A stretch of 56,690 nt of DNA from Verrucomicrobiia bacterium. GTDB lineage: Bacteria; Verrucomicrobiota; Verrucomicrobiia; Verrucomicrobiales; Akkermansiaceae. Both the position numbers and the translations under genes were made by a program. The DNA is taken from contig JAUIJB010000015.1 of assembly GCA_030430455.1 (NCBI GenBank), forward strand, positions 1 to 56,690, given 5' to 3'. Under the pieces are notes generated by a model that saw only the letters and a list, made by a program, of their open reading frames with translations, searched no databases and was not told the DNA's origin. This document shows positions 17,740-27,255 of the stretch, one piece after another; positions within the stretch are counted from its first letter, which is position 1, and each line of letters opens with the position of its first letter.

Positions 17740-20290
17740 GCGGGGAGGATGGAAGAGACCCCGCAGCGGAGTCCAGATGCGATTCGGGAAGGACGCGGAT
17801 GACCGTCGGCGGGCGGTTGCCGAGGAACTTGCGGGCCGCCGAGCGGACCTCGTCGGGCGAGATCTCGCCGAAAACCGCGGCGAGCTCGGCGTGGTGGGTC
17901 GCCGGCAGGCCGAACATCAGGTCGAGTGCGGCGTGGCGGGCGATCGTGCCCGGCGACTGCTGGTCGAGGGCGACGGCCGAGAGCGCGGTCGAGCGGACCC
18001 GCTCGAAGGCGCCCTCGGGGATGCCGCGGGTGGCGAGCAGCTCGACCTGGCGCATCAGCTCGGCCTCGGCGAAGCGCGCCTGCGCGGGGTCGGTGGCGAG
18101 GTAGAAGGCGAACAGGCCGGTGTCGTGGCCGTGGAACTGGGTGGCGCCGACCTGGTAGGCCAGGCCGAGTTCCTCGCGGATCTTCATGAACAGCGGGCCG
18201 GCCATGTCGCAGCACCACTCCTGCAGCATGCGCAGGGCGAAGCGCTCGCGGTCGAGCGCGCCGCAACCGGGGTAGCCGATCGCCAGCACCGCCTGCTTCT
18301 TCGGCAGGCGGGCGAGTCGCTCGACGGCGTCGCAGGGCGTCGAGTCCGGCGGCTGGAACAAGTCGCCGACCGGGAGCGACTCGAGGCCGGCGGCGAGCAG
18401 TCCCTTGGCCCGCTCCGGGTCGAAGTCGCCGGCAAGCGCGAGGTTGAGGTTGCAGCCGGTGACGTGGCGGCGGTGGAAGTCGGCCAGCGGGTCGCGCCCG
18501 AGGGCCGCCAGCGACTCGAGCGACCCGAGCGAGGGAATGCCGTAGCCGGAGGTCCCGAACAGGCCCTCGCGGAGCAGCCGGAAGGCGAGCGCCAGCGGGT
18601 CCTCGAGCGACTCGCGCAGCGTGGCGGCCTGGCTCGCCCGCTCGCGCTCGATCGACTCGGCGTCGAGCGCCGGCTGGGTGAGGATGTCGCCGAACAGCGG
18701 CAGCAGGGTGGGCAGGTCGGGGCTGAGCCCGGCGAGCTGGACCCGCAGCGAGTTGTTGCCGGCGCTGGCGGTGACCGCGGCGCCGAGGGATTCGAGGAGC
18801 CGGGCGAGGTCGGCGGCCTCGTGGCGCTGGGTCGCCTGCGGCAGGGTCGCGGCCAGCAAGCGGTTGAGGCCGGCGCTGGACGGGGTCTCGGCGCAGCTGC
18901 CGCCGCGGATGGCGGCGTGCAGGGCGATCACCGGAACCGAGGGGTCGGGCAGCAGGGCCACCGAGGTGCCGTTGGCGAGGGTGAACGACTCCACCTCGGG
19001 GCGGCGCGTGCGGATGATGCTCGGGGGGGACGGCGGCGCGGTGCCCTCCGGATCGAGGATGGCGAGGGTTTCCAGCGAGTCGTCGAGCTGCCCGAAGGCG
19101 CGGCGCAGCGACTCGGAGCTGACCGCCTCGAGGCGCGCCAGGTAGTGGCGGGTGAAGTCGAGGTCGCGCGCCTCGTGCCAGTTCGACGCCAAGTCGCTGA
19201 CCCGGCCCGAGACGGTGGTCAGGGTGCGGAACTGGCTCGCTGCGATCTGGCGCTTGGCCTTCTCCACCTCGGCGGCCAGCGAGGTGTCGGCGAAGTTCGC
19301 AACCTCGCTGCGGATCGCCTCGACCAGCTCGTCGCGCTTGGCCACCTCGGCCTCGGCGCTGACCGCGAACAGCCCCTCGCGGTCGGGTTGGTTCCATGCC
19401 CAGGCGCTGACCTCGAGGGCCAGCTCGCGCTCCTCGCGCAGCGAGCGGTAGAGACGCGACGACCGCCCACGCCCGAGGATCGCGGCGGCGAGGTCGAGCG
19501 CCGGCGTGTCGGGGTGCTCGAGCGGCGGGATCTTCCACGCCAGCGCGATCCGACTGGTCGGCACGTCGAAGGTCCGGTGGGCCCGCCGCGGGCCGAGCTG
19601 GCGGGGGTCGCGGGGGACGTGCGGCTGGTCGCCGCGGCCGCGCGGCAGCGGGTCGACCAGGGCCGCGACACGCTCCTCGATGCGGCGGGCGTCGAAGTCG
19701 CCGCCGATGCACAGGCAGCAGTTGTCCGGCGTGTAGCGCTCGCGATGGTAGCCGGCGAGGTCGTCGTGGCGGACGCCGTCGAACCGCGTGCGGTGACCGA
19801 TGACCGGGTGGACGCGCGGGTCGCGCACGAAGGCGGTCGACAGCAGTTGCCGGGTGGCGACGTCGTCGGGGTCGTCGAGCCCCATGTCGATCTCGCGACG
19901 GATCACGTCGCCCTCCTTGGCGAACTCCGTCTCCGGCAGGTGCGGGTGGAAGACCATCGCCACGAGCACCTCGAGGAAGGTGTCGAGCCCGCTCGCGGGA
20001 CCATCGATGTAGTAGACCGTGCGGTCGAAGGAGGTGTAGGCGTTCCAGTGGCCGCCGGCCGCCTGCACGCTCTCGGCGAGTTCCCTCGCCTGGAAGCGCC
20101 CCGCGCCCTTGAAGACCATGTGCTCGAGGAAGTGCGAGAGCCCGCAGCCGGTGTGCCTGCCCTCGTGCATGCTGCCCGTCTCGACCCACAGCTGGATGCT
20201 GGCGACCGGGACCCGTGAATCGGGCGAGAGGACGAGGGACAAGCCGTTGGGGCGGGTCTGGAGGGTCGCTGGAGTGGGTGGAAACTGCAT
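17732..20290 (-). CDS. M16 family zinc metallopeptidase, two-domain
   Basis: 852 residues, matching a full tandem M16A+M16C architecture. The inverted zinc motif HFLEH is at about residues 53-57 within GLSHFLEHMVFKG, with the distal glutamate in FAKEGDVIRREI. The second half carries the inactive M16 homology (NLNLALAGDFDPE and LGLAYQVG). No obvious signal peptide, so it is probably cytoplasmic. It begins the operon with DUF1844, kdsA, the Lpt gene and lptB. Confidence 0.93.
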   Translation of the reverse strand: MQFPPTPATLQTRPNGLSLVLSPDSRVPVASIQLWVETGSMHEGRHTGCGLSHFLEHMVFKGAGRFQARELAESVQAAGGHWNAYTSFDRTVYYIDGPASGLDTFLEVLVAMVFHPHLPETEFAKEGDVIRREIDMGLDDPDDVATRQLLSTAFVRDPRVHPVIGHRTRFDGVRHDDLAGYHRERYTPDNCCLCIGGDFDARRIEERVAALVDPLPRGRGDQPHVPRDPRQLGPRRAHRTFDVPTSRIALAWKIPPLEHPDTPALDLAAAILGRGRSSRLYRSLREERELALEVSAWAWNQPDREGLFAVSAEAEVAKRDELVEAIRSEVANFADTSLAAEVEKAKRQIAASQFRTLTTVSGRVSDLASNWHEARDLDFTRHYLARLEAVSSESLRRAFGQLDDSLETLAILDPEGTAPPSPPSIIRTRRPEVESFTLANGTSVALLPDPSVPVIALHAAIRGGSCAETPSSAGLNRLLAATLPQATQRHEAADLARLLESLGAAVTASAGNNSLRVQLAGLSPDLPTLLPLFGDILTQPALDAESIERERASQAATLRESLEDPLALAFRLLREGLFGTSGYGIPSLGSLESLAALGRDPLADFHRRHVTGCNLNLALAGDFDPERAKGLLAAGLESLPVGDLFQPPDSTPCDAVERLARLPKKQAVLAIGYPGCGALDRERFALRMLQEWCCDMAGPLFMKIREELGLAYQVGATQFHGHDTGLFAFYLATDPAQARFAEAELMRQVELLATRGIPEGAFERVRSTALSAVALDQQSPGTIARHAALDLMFGLPATHHAELAAVFGEISPDEVRSAARKFLGNRPPTVIRVLPESHLDSAAGSLPSSPHG

Positions 20291-20335
20291 GACTTGGTGC
20301 TTGGAGCGGGCGTCACCGGAGTCTATCGATGTGTC

Positions 20336-20803
20336 ATGAAGAACAAGGGGATTCTGAAGGTCATCGTCGTCCTTGCGCTTCTCGTCGCCCTGGCGGGCAC
20401 CGCCTTCCTGGCGCGGCGCCTCTACTATCGCCAGAAGGCGAAGGAGAATGCACGCTGGGAGTTCAAGGCCGAGATGAAGCTCACCCGCGAGATGTCGGCG
20501 GAGGAGATGGACACCCTGCTCGCCGAGTTCAACGAGGTGCTCGACGACGAGGAGGTGCTCCTCCCCGTGGTGGAGGAACTCGACCTGATCGCCACCTGGG
20601 AGGTCGCCAGCGAGGGCGAGGCGGTCGAACTCGCCCGCCAGGCCTCCGGCTTCCAGGCCAGCGGCAAGCAGGACGCCATCCTCTTCGTCGTCTCCGACAA
20701 GGACCAGGAAATGGCCGGCATGCTCGCCGAGCGCATTGGCGCCGCCTTCGACCGCGAGCTGAAGCGCAAGCAGGCCCCGCCGTCGATGCCGGGTTCACCC
20801 TGA
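20336..20803 (+). CDS. Single-pass membrane protein resembling part of a Wzz-type chain-length determinant
   Basis: 155 residues from ATG 20336 (MKNKGILKVIVV). One N-terminal transmembrane segment is followed by a short periplasmic-type domain. The passage VLLPVVEELDLIATWEVAS and the later DAILFVVSDKDQEMAGMLAERI resemble the conserved face of Wzz/tyrosine-autokinase periplasmic domains, but the protein is much shorter than that family and lacks the second membrane segment. It is divergent from the M16 gene. The resemblance is suggestive only. Confidence 0.6.
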   Translation: MKNKGILKVIVVLALLVALAGTAFLARRLYYRQKAKENARWEFKAEMKLTREMSAEEMDTLLAEFNEVLDDEEVLLPVVEELDLIATWEVASEGEAVELARQASGFQASGKQDAILFVVSDKDQEMAGMLAERIGAAFDRELKRKQAPPSMPGSP

Positions 20804-20813
20804 GCCGTTGCCC

Positions 20814-20844
20814 GCCGGGTTGCCGGGTTGCCGGGTTGCCGGGT
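20814..20844. repeat. 8-bp tandem array (TGCCGGGT)
   Basis: Four head-to-tail copies of the octamer in the short convergent gap between the Wzz-like gene and the next minus-strand gene. Confidence 0.8.
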
Positions 20845-20876
20845 TTCGTTCCGGCCCGCTCGCGGACCCCAGCCCT

Positions 20877-21542
20877 CTAGTCCTTGGGCAGCGAGGTGGT
20901 GAACTTCTTCTTGAAGAGGTCCCAGCGGACCGGCCGGCCCTCGAGGAAGAGCGCCTGGTTGGCGACCACGCAGATCGACAGCAGGCCGTCGCCGAAGGTC
21001 GAGCGCAGGTAGCCGGACAGGCTGCGGGTCGGCGCGCTCTGCTCGTCGATGCGGATCTCGGGAAACAGCTCGCGCAGGTTCGAGCTCCACTGCTTCACCC
21101 AGTCGGTCTCGGCCACGCGGCTGCTGTCGTAGAGGAAGCGCAGCCAGGTCTCGCCCATGTCGGGCTGGGTGTCGACCGAGAGGTGGACGATGGTCTCGCC
21201 GCGGGCGATCCCGTCGCGGGCGCGCTGCTCGATGGCGTCGAGGTAGACCTTCTTCTGCCGCTCGTCGAGCTTCTGGCGCTGTTCCGGGGTGAGCGACTTT
21301 GACACCGAACTCCAGCGCTCGTCGTCCCGCGGGTGCCGCGTGAGGTCGATGAGTAGCCGGGTCATCTCGGCGTGGATCAGCGGGGTGTGGTGCTTCATGG
21401 CGATCCCCTGGGCCAGGTTGAGCGCCCCGGGCGACCAGCCGGCCTGGGAGGCGAGGCGATCCTCGCTGCCCTTGAAGCTGGCCTTGTGCCACTCGGGCAC
21501 GGTGGAGACCGCGGTCTCGCAGGTGGGAATCAGGATCGCCAT
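20877..21542 (-). CDS. N-formylglutamate amidohydrolase-like protein
   Basis: 221 residues. The N-terminal AILIPTCETAVSTVPEW and the motif HTPLIHAEMTRLLIDLTRHP resemble N-formylglutamate amidohydrolases, where a conserved Arg and Asp line the active site. In that family the enzyme hydrolyses N-formyl amino acids. No histidine-utilisation genes are nearby, so the substrate is unknown. It lies 3 bases upstream of nothing on its strand but directly downstream of the TamA-like gene (4-base gap). Confidence 0.7.
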   Translation of the reverse strand: MAILIPTCETAVSTVPEWHKASFKGSEDRLASQAGWSPGALNLAQGIAMKHHTPLIHAEMTRLLIDLTRHPRDDERWSSVSKSLTPEQRQKLDERQKKVYLDAIEQRARDGIARGETIVHLSVDTQPDMGETWLRFLYDSSRVAETDWVKQWSSNLRELFPEIRIDEQSAPTRSLSGYLRSTFGDGLLSICVVANQALFLEGRPVRWDLFKKKFTTSLPKD

Positions 21543-21545
21543 GGT

Positions 21546-23618
21546 TCAAAAGGTGGTGCCAATCGCAAAGTGCAGGGTTCCGCTCGGTTCGCCGGGATCC
21601 TGCGTGAGGTTGTGGCCGTATTCAAACCGAACCGGACCGATCGGCAGGTCGAGGCGGATTCCGAGGCCGGCGGCGACATCGGGGTTGCCGAGGCCGAAGT
21701 CCTCCCACGCGGTGTCGAGGCCGCCGGCGTCGACGAAGGCGACCGCCTTGAGCGGGCCGGCGATGGAGCGGACGTACTCGAGGTTGGCCACGAAGTAGGA
21801 CTCGCCGCCGATCCAGTAGCCGTTGGGCGCGCGCGGGCCCTGCTCGCGCTCCTTGAAGCTGCGGATGCTGCGCGCGCCGCCGTTGAAGTAGCGCAGGTCG
21901 ATCGGCAGGTTGGTCGACCCGCCGGCCGGGATCAGGATGCCGCCGCGCAGGCCGAAGGCGAGCTGGTCCTTGTCGCTCAGCGGGTAGTGGTAGGACCCGC
22001 CGAGGCCGACCTTGAGGTAGCCGGTGCTGAGGTCGGCGATGGCCGAGCCGACCTCGATCGGCATCTCGAGGTGCCAGCCGCTGGTCGGCAGCACCGGGTT
22101 GTCGCGGTAGTCGAGGCGCTGGGTGATCCGCAGGTAGGGGTTGGCGTAGTCGGGCTCGCCGAGGTTGGCGCGCGGGACGCCGTCGGACTCGGTGGTGACG
22201 TAGGCCAGGCCGAGCGCGGCGGTGACCAGGTAGTTGTCGGTGACCGGCCAGGCGATGCTGCCCTCGAGGCCGCTGCGCCAGACGTCGAAGCCCTCGTAGC
22301 TCTTGCTCAGCGAGAACAGGCGGGCCTTGCCGCTCAGGTCGGTGCCGCGGATCCACGGGTCGGCGAGCGAGATCTCACCGAGCAGCGAGCGGCTGGTGTA
22401 CTCGAAGCCGGCGTTGAAGTTGCGCAGGGTGCCGCGGAAGTTGCGGTCGTAGTAGGACGCCCCGAGGATCAGGCCGTAGTACGACGCGGCGCCGCCGGTC
22501 AGGCTGACACCCCGCGCCTTGCCCTCCTCGAAGTGCAGGGTGGCGTCGAGCACGTCGCCCTCGCGCGGCTTGCGCTCCATCCGCACGCTCGAGAAGGCGC
22601 CGGTGGCGATGATCTGGCGGATCCGCTTGGCGCCGAGGCCCTCGTTGGCCGGTCGGCCCTCGAGGTCGTGCAGGCGGACGGCGATGCGCTCGGGGTCGGT
22701 CTTCTCGAGGCCCTCGAAGTCGACCTTGCCGAGGGTGTAGCGCTTGCCGCGGGTCACCTTGACGGTGGGGAACAGCCGGCCGTCGCGGATTTCCCAGTTC
22801 ATCTTGACCTCGGCGTCGACGAATCCACGGGCTTCGTAGTAGTTGCCGACCTCGAGGCGGATCTTGTTGATCTCGGTGGTGGTGGCCGGCCTGCCGACCG
22901 AGGATCGCGTCGCCTCGCGCAGCTCGGCGGCCTCCTCGGCGTCGAAGCTCGGCGCGGCGATGGTGTGCGAGGGGCCGGGGTGGACCCGGACGAGCACGTC
23001 GATCGCGCCGGTCTCCGGGTCGGCGCGGCGCTTCTCGACCTCGGCCCGCGCGGTCCAGAAGCTGATGCTCTCGAGTTCGGCGACGATGTAGCCGAGGCCC
23101 TCGTCGACGAGCGGCTCCTCGAAGGGCGGCTCCTCGCCGCCGACCACCCGCTTCTCGAAGGGCAGGCGGAACAGCTCGCGCAGCCTCTCGGCGCGCTTCT
23201 TGTCCGCCACCCCGAGCAGGCCGACGTCGCCGAGCGTGTCGCGCGGGCCCTCCTCGATCCGCAGGCGGATCTCGTTGGCGCCGGCGATCTGCCAGTAGAC
23301 GACCGCATTGTTAAAGCCGCGCTTGTGGAACAGCTGCTCGACCAGGAAGGCGGCGTCGCTGGCGCGGGCGCGGTTGGCCGGCTGGGCGCGGATGTGGGCG
23401 AGGCGCCCGCCGATCGCCAGGCGGACCTCCTGCTCGCTGATCGACTTGAGGCCGGTGAGGTTGACCCGGGTCACCTCGCGCGGCTTCGTTTCCGCCTCCC
23501 CGGCGGCCTCGTCGCCGTCGCCGGCGAAGGGATTGGGAAACCACGCGCCCGCGGCCGCCAGGGTGGCGGCGGCCAGCAGGGTGGCGGCGAGCAGGGAAAT
23601 GCGCGGGAGGGGGGGCAT
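21546..23618 (-). CDS. tamA: TamA/BamA-family outer-membrane assembly protein
   Basis: 690 residues. An N-terminal signal-like hydrophobic segment (LLAATLLAAATLAAAGAW) is followed by several POTRA-type repeats (for example YTLGKVDFEGLEKTDPERI) and a C-terminal 16-strand Omp85 barrel. Barrel landmarks include FNGGARSIRSFKEREQGP (the VRGF-type loop) and a terminal Phe (AIGTTF). TamA inserts outer-membrane proteins together with the inner-membrane-anchored TamB, whose gene is immediately upstream (1-base gap). Confidence 0.9.
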   Translation of the reverse strand: MPPLPRISLLAATLLAAATLAAAGAWFPNPFAGDGDEAAGEAETKPREVTRVNLTGLKSISEQEVRLAIGGRLAHIRAQPANRARASDAAFLVEQLFHKRGFNNAVVYWQIAGANEIRLRIEEGPRDTLGDVGLLGVADKKRAERLRELFRLPFEKRVVGGEEPPFEEPLVDEGLGYIVAELESISFWTARAEVEKRRADPETGAIDVLVRVHPGPSHTIAAPSFDAEEAAELREATRSSVGRPATTTEINKIRLEVGNYYEARGFVDAEVKMNWEIRDGRLFPTVKVTRGKRYTLGKVDFEGLEKTDPERIAVRLHDLEGRPANEGLGAKRIRQIIATGAFSSVRMERKPREGDVLDATLHFEEGKARGVSLTGGAASYYGLILGASYYDRNFRGTLRNFNAGFEYTSRSLLGEISLADPWIRGTDLSGKARLFSLSKSYEGFDVWRSGLEGSIAWPVTDNYLVTAALGLAYVTTESDGVPRANLGEPDYANPYLRITQRLDYRDNPVLPTSGWHLEMPIEVGSAIADLSTGYLKVGLGGSYHYPLSDKDQLAFGLRGGILIPAGGSTNLPIDLRYFNGGARSIRSFKEREQGPRAPNGYWIGGESYFVANLEYVRSIAGPLKAVAFVDAGGLDTAWEDFGLGNPDVAAGLGIRLDLPIGPVRFEYGHNLTQDPGEPSGTLHFAIGTTF

Positions 23619-23619
23619 C

Positions 23620-26600
23620 TCAGCGGAAGCGGAACAGGTAGTTGAGCGTGGTGCGGGTGTTGCCCTCGTCGTTGATGCCGGCCTCGATCAGCCAGTTGTC
23701 GTCGAGCTCGATCGTCGCCGAGTTGAACTTCTCGCCACTGTACGGGTTCTCGGCGCCGACCTGGAAGTCGACCCGGTCCAGCAGGGAGAGTGCCGGCCGC
23801 ATCCACTTCGTGTAGCGGACCCGGCCGCGGCGCACCTCGTTGACGAAGAGCTGGATCGCCCGGCTGGTCGCCGCCTGCGAGTCCTCGACCCCCGCGGTGG
23901 TGGCGCCGGTCGCGATCAGGGTCATGATCTCGGTGTCGGGCAGCGGCGGGCTGGAGGTCGGCAGGATCTGCGGGTTGGAGACCGGACCGAGGATGTAAAC
24001 GCGGATCTCGTAGGGCCGGATGGTCGACTCGCCGCGGATGTCGAGCAGCGGGTCGAAGGGCTGGCCGGGGCGGAACTTCACCTTGCCCTCGTTGATGGTC
24101 AGCGTGCTGAAGGGGAGCACCGCCTCGACCTCGCGCAGCGTCGCAGCGCCGTCGGGGGCCGGTGCGCCGGCGGTGCCGCCGACGTCGATGTCGAGGTAGA
24201 CCTCGCCGGTCGCCAGGTTGCCGAGGATCAGGAAGGGGCGGCCGGTCTTGATGCTGAGGTCGAGCGGCCAGTTGCGGAACGGCTCGGGCACCGCCTCCAT
24301 CAGCTCGGCCGGCTCGGGCGGGTCGGCCGCGGGGAGCGAGGGCGGTGCCGCCGGCTGGCTCGTCGGGATGCCGATCGGGATGATCTCGAGGTCCTTGTAA
24401 AACAGGCTGTCGTCGACCGTGACCGACCCGGCCAGGGTGGCCCGCTCCCACGGCCCCTCGAGGGTCAGGTCGGTGTCGAGGCGGACGATCATCAGCTCGT
24501 TGCGCATCGCCGGCAGGCCGCGGCCGGTGAGCGAGAGGTCGATGGCCGACGGCTGGAACTCCTCGAGCTCGAGCGTGCCGCCAAGGGCGAGGGTGCCGCC
24601 GGAGAGCTCGACCGAGAGCGACTCGATGTCGACCCGATCCCCGTTGGCCCGGATGGTGAAGGCGGCGTCCTTGGCACGCGGCATCGAGTCGTCCTCGGAG
24701 CGGAACGAGCCGTCGCGGAGGGTGAGGGTGGCCTGCGGCGAGAGTTCACGGACCGGACCGCTGGCGACGACCTCGGCGTTGAGCGTGCCGCCGAGCTTGC
24801 GGATGCCGGCGCCGTCGAGCAGCACGAGGAGCTTCGACAGGTCGAAGTCGTTGATGCGGGCGGTGGCGTCGATGTTGGCGTCCTGCAGGCTGTCGGGGTC
24901 CTCGGCCCACTCGCCGGGGCTCCACGGGGCGACCGCGGAGAGGACGATGTCGTCGTACTCGGGAAAGCCGACCTCACCCTCGACCTTGAGCGTCCTGCCG
25001 CTGCTGTTGGCCTTGAGGTTGAGGTTGGCGCGGGGCAGGTCGCTGGTCGACTCGAGCCCGAGCTCGCGCCCGCTGAGGGTGGCCGCGATCTCCGGCTCCC
25101 GCGGGGTGCCGCTGAGTTGGACGTCGAGCTGGACGCGGCTGTCGGCCGGGAAGCGCGTCTCGGGTGGCAGGAAGTCGTGCAGCTTGGTCAGCGGCAGGTT
25201 GGCGCTCTTGAGGTCGACCTCGAGCGGCCGGGTCTCCTGCAGCAGCGCGCGCCAGTCGGCCGGGTCCTCCGGCACCGGCACCGTGGCGGTGCCCTCGAAC
25301 AGGCGGTCGTCGCCGTCGGACCACGACAGCTCGTCGAGGCGCAGCACGCGGTCGCGCAGGTTCACCCGGCTCTCGATCTTGTGGGCACCCTGCTGGACGT
25401 TGAGCGAGGCGAGCTCGAGCGAGACCGGCCAGGCATACTCGGCATTGGCGAAGGCCATCAGCGGCTGGTCGACGCCCTCGCGCCGCCACTCGAAGGACTG
25501 CAGCTCGAACCCGCCCTCGTGGGTGTTGTCCTCGATCACCCCGGAACCCGACCAGACCGTGCTGACTTCCATGCCGGTGGGCAGGGTGACCCGGAACGGC
25601 GCCAGCCAGGGGTCCAGCCGCTGCGGGTCGAAGGACTCGACCGTGGCCGTGGCCTCGTAGCGGGTCGCCGCGGGGTCGAATTCGCCCCCGACGGCAACCC
25701 CGGGCAGCTCGAGGCGTGCCGTGACGCCGGCTTCCGGGCCCCAGGTCCCGGCGACATTCAGTGGCGGGGCCGAGTCGGGGTCGACCGGGACCAGCGCGAG
25801 CTTGCCGCGGACCTCCTGCGGGGCGCCTTCGGTGAAATCCACCTCCGCACCGAGTTGGAGCGATGACTCCGGTGGCTCCGGGGTATCCCCGGCTTCAGCG
25901 GATTCTTCGGCGGGTGCGAGCCGCGCGGCGGTGGTCGCGAGGGCCTTCTCGAGTTCGGTGATGCCGCCATCGACTTGTGCGCTGAGCGGAAGCATGCCGG
26001 CGGCGCGATCGATCCGGGCCCCGACGTCGAGGTCGAGCCTCGAGCCGAGCGCATCGCCCTGGAGGTTGGCCTCGACGGCATCGCCCTCGAGCTTGGCTGC
26101 GAGGGCGAGGCTCTGCGAGGTCCAGCCCTCGTAGTCGATGCCGCTGAGCCCGAGCAGCGCGTCGGCCTCGATGCTTTCGGTGCCACCCTCGATGCCGCGG
26201 ACCGTGACCTCGAGCCGGTCGAGCTTGGCGTCGAGCGGCAGCTCGAGCTTGAAGTTCCCGGCCACCCGGCGGGCGACGAGCGGGCCCTCGGTGAGCTCGA
26301 GCTCGGCGGTCTTCAGGTCGGTGGCGAGGGCGAAGCGTGCGGTGTCGACGGCCAGGCCGAGCGCGTAGTCGGGGTCGGCGCCGGCGGCGAAGCGCGCGCG
26401 GACATCGATCAGGCTGAGGTCCGGGGCCAGTTCCAGCTGGTCGAGCAGGAGCTCCTCCGGCTTCCAGCTCAGCCGCGCCTCCTGCGCGGCGACCTCGAGG
26501 TCGCCGGTGAATTCCATCCTGCCGAGATCCAGCACGAAGTCCTCCTCGCCGGCGCGGTGCTGCAGCGAGGTGGGCTCGAGCGCGAAGAGGAGTTCCTCGC

Positions 26601-27150
26601 CGCGGCGCACCACCACGCTGATGTCGGTGAGGTCGAGGTCGGCCGGCAGCAGGCGCTCGCGCAGGTCGGCGAGGACCTCGGCGGGGTCGCTCGGCTCGGC
26701 TTCCTCGTCGTCGGGTTCCTCTTCCTCCTTGTCCGGCTTTCCCGCGAGGTCGATCTCGGCGCGCAGGCCGTGCAGCTCGACGGCCTGGATCCTGCCGTGG
26801 ATGATGTCGCTGAGCTTGTAGCGCACGCGGGCCCGGTCGAGCCCGACGAGTTGGAGGGTCGCGCTGCCGCCGAGGTCGACCTTGTCGATGCCGATCTCGC
26901 CGCTGGTCAGCCGACCGCGCAGCTGGAGTCCGCCCTCGAGGCCGGCCTTGGGCAGGAAATGGGCGGCGGCCTTCTCACCGATCCAGCGCCAGCCGGGTCC
27001 GTCGAGCCACACCAGCAGGCCGGCCAGGATCGCCAGGGTCCACCAGCGCTTGCGGCGCCACCAGGGCTTGCGCGCCTTGGCAGGCTTCGCCGGCCTGGCC
27101 GCCTTCCGGCCCTTGGCCGGCTTGGCGTCGCTGGATTCCTCCTCGCCCAT
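23620..27150 (-). CDS. tamB: TamB-like translocation and assembly module protein (AsmA-like, DUF490)
   Basis: 1,176 residues from ATG 27150 (MGEEESSDAK); an upstream ATG at 27186 adds 12 residues of poor character. A Lys/Arg-rich cytoplasmic start and one membrane anchor (WTLAILAGLLVWLDGPG) are followed by a very long beta-rich periplasmic region built of AsmA-like repeats. The C-terminal DUF490 domain has PDTEIMTLIATGATTAG and a terminal YLFRFR. TamB bridges the periplasm and may also carry phospholipids. Paired with TamA. Confidence 0.9.
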   Translation of the reverse strand: MGEEESSDAKPAKGRKAARPAKPAKARKPWWRRKRWWTLAILAGLLVWLDGPGWRWIGEKAAAHFLPKAGLEGGLQLRGRLTSGEIGIDKVDLGGSATLQLVGLDRARVRYKLSDIIHGRIQAVELHGLRAEIDLAGKPDKEEEEPDDEEAEPSDPAEVLADLRERLLPADLDLTDISVVVRRGEELLFALEPTSLQHRAGEEDFVLDLGRMEFTGDLEVAAQEARLSWKPEELLLDQLELAPDLSLIDVRARFAAGADPDYALGLAVDTARFALATDLKTAELELTEGPLVARRVAGNFKLELPLDAKLDRLEVTVRGIEGGTESIEADALLGLSGIDYEGWTSQSLALAAKLEGDAVEANLQGDALGSRLDLDVGARIDRAAGMLPLSAQVDGGITELEKALATTAARLAPAEESAEAGDTPEPPESSLQLGAEVDFTEGAPQEVRGKLALVPVDPDSAPPLNVAGTWGPEAGVTARLELPGVAVGGEFDPAATRYEATATVESFDPQRLDPWLAPFRVTLPTGMEVSTVWSGSGVIEDNTHEGGFELQSFEWRREGVDQPLMAFANAEYAWPVSLELASLNVQQGAHKIESRVNLRDRVLRLDELSWSDGDDRLFEGTATVPVPEDPADWRALLQETRPLEVDLKSANLPLTKLHDFLPPETRFPADSRVQLDVQLSGTPREPEIAATLSGRELGLESTSDLPRANLNLKANSSGRTLKVEGEVGFPEYDDIVLSAVAPWSPGEWAEDPDSLQDANIDATARINDFDLSKLLVLLDGAGIRKLGGTLNAEVVASGPVRELSPQATLTLRDGSFRSEDDSMPRAKDAAFTIRANGDRVDIESLSVELSGGTLALGGTLELEEFQPSAIDLSLTGRGLPAMRNELMIVRLDTDLTLEGPWERATLAGSVTVDDSLFYKDLEIIPIGIPTSQPAAPPSLPAADPPEPAELMEAVPEPFRNWPLDLSIKTGRPFLILGNLATGEVYLDIDVGGTAGAPAPDGAATLREVEAVLPFSTLTINEGKVKFRPGQPFDPLLDIRGESTIRPYEIRVYILGPVSNPQILPTSSPPLPDTEIMTLIATGATTAGVEDSQAATSRAIQLFVNEVRRGRVRYTKWMRPALSLLDRVDFQVGAENPYSGEKFNSATIELDDNWLIEAGINDEGNTRTTLNYLFRFR

Positions 27151-27255
27151 GGCTGGCACTGTGACCGGCAATCCGGGGGGCGGCAACTCCTTCGATGGGG
27201 CGAATTCGGCGGCGGTGCTTGAGGTCGGCGAGGGGGGCTGTCAGTTTGCCCACCG

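Noticed and set aside
17496..20218. Two frames of about 897 residues overlapping the M16 peptidase
   Set aside because: Both lack motifs; the 17732-20290 minus frame has HFLEH and full M16 homology.
21372..23645. 757-residue plus-strand open frame
   Set aside because: Antisense of the TamA-like gene, with low-complexity composition.
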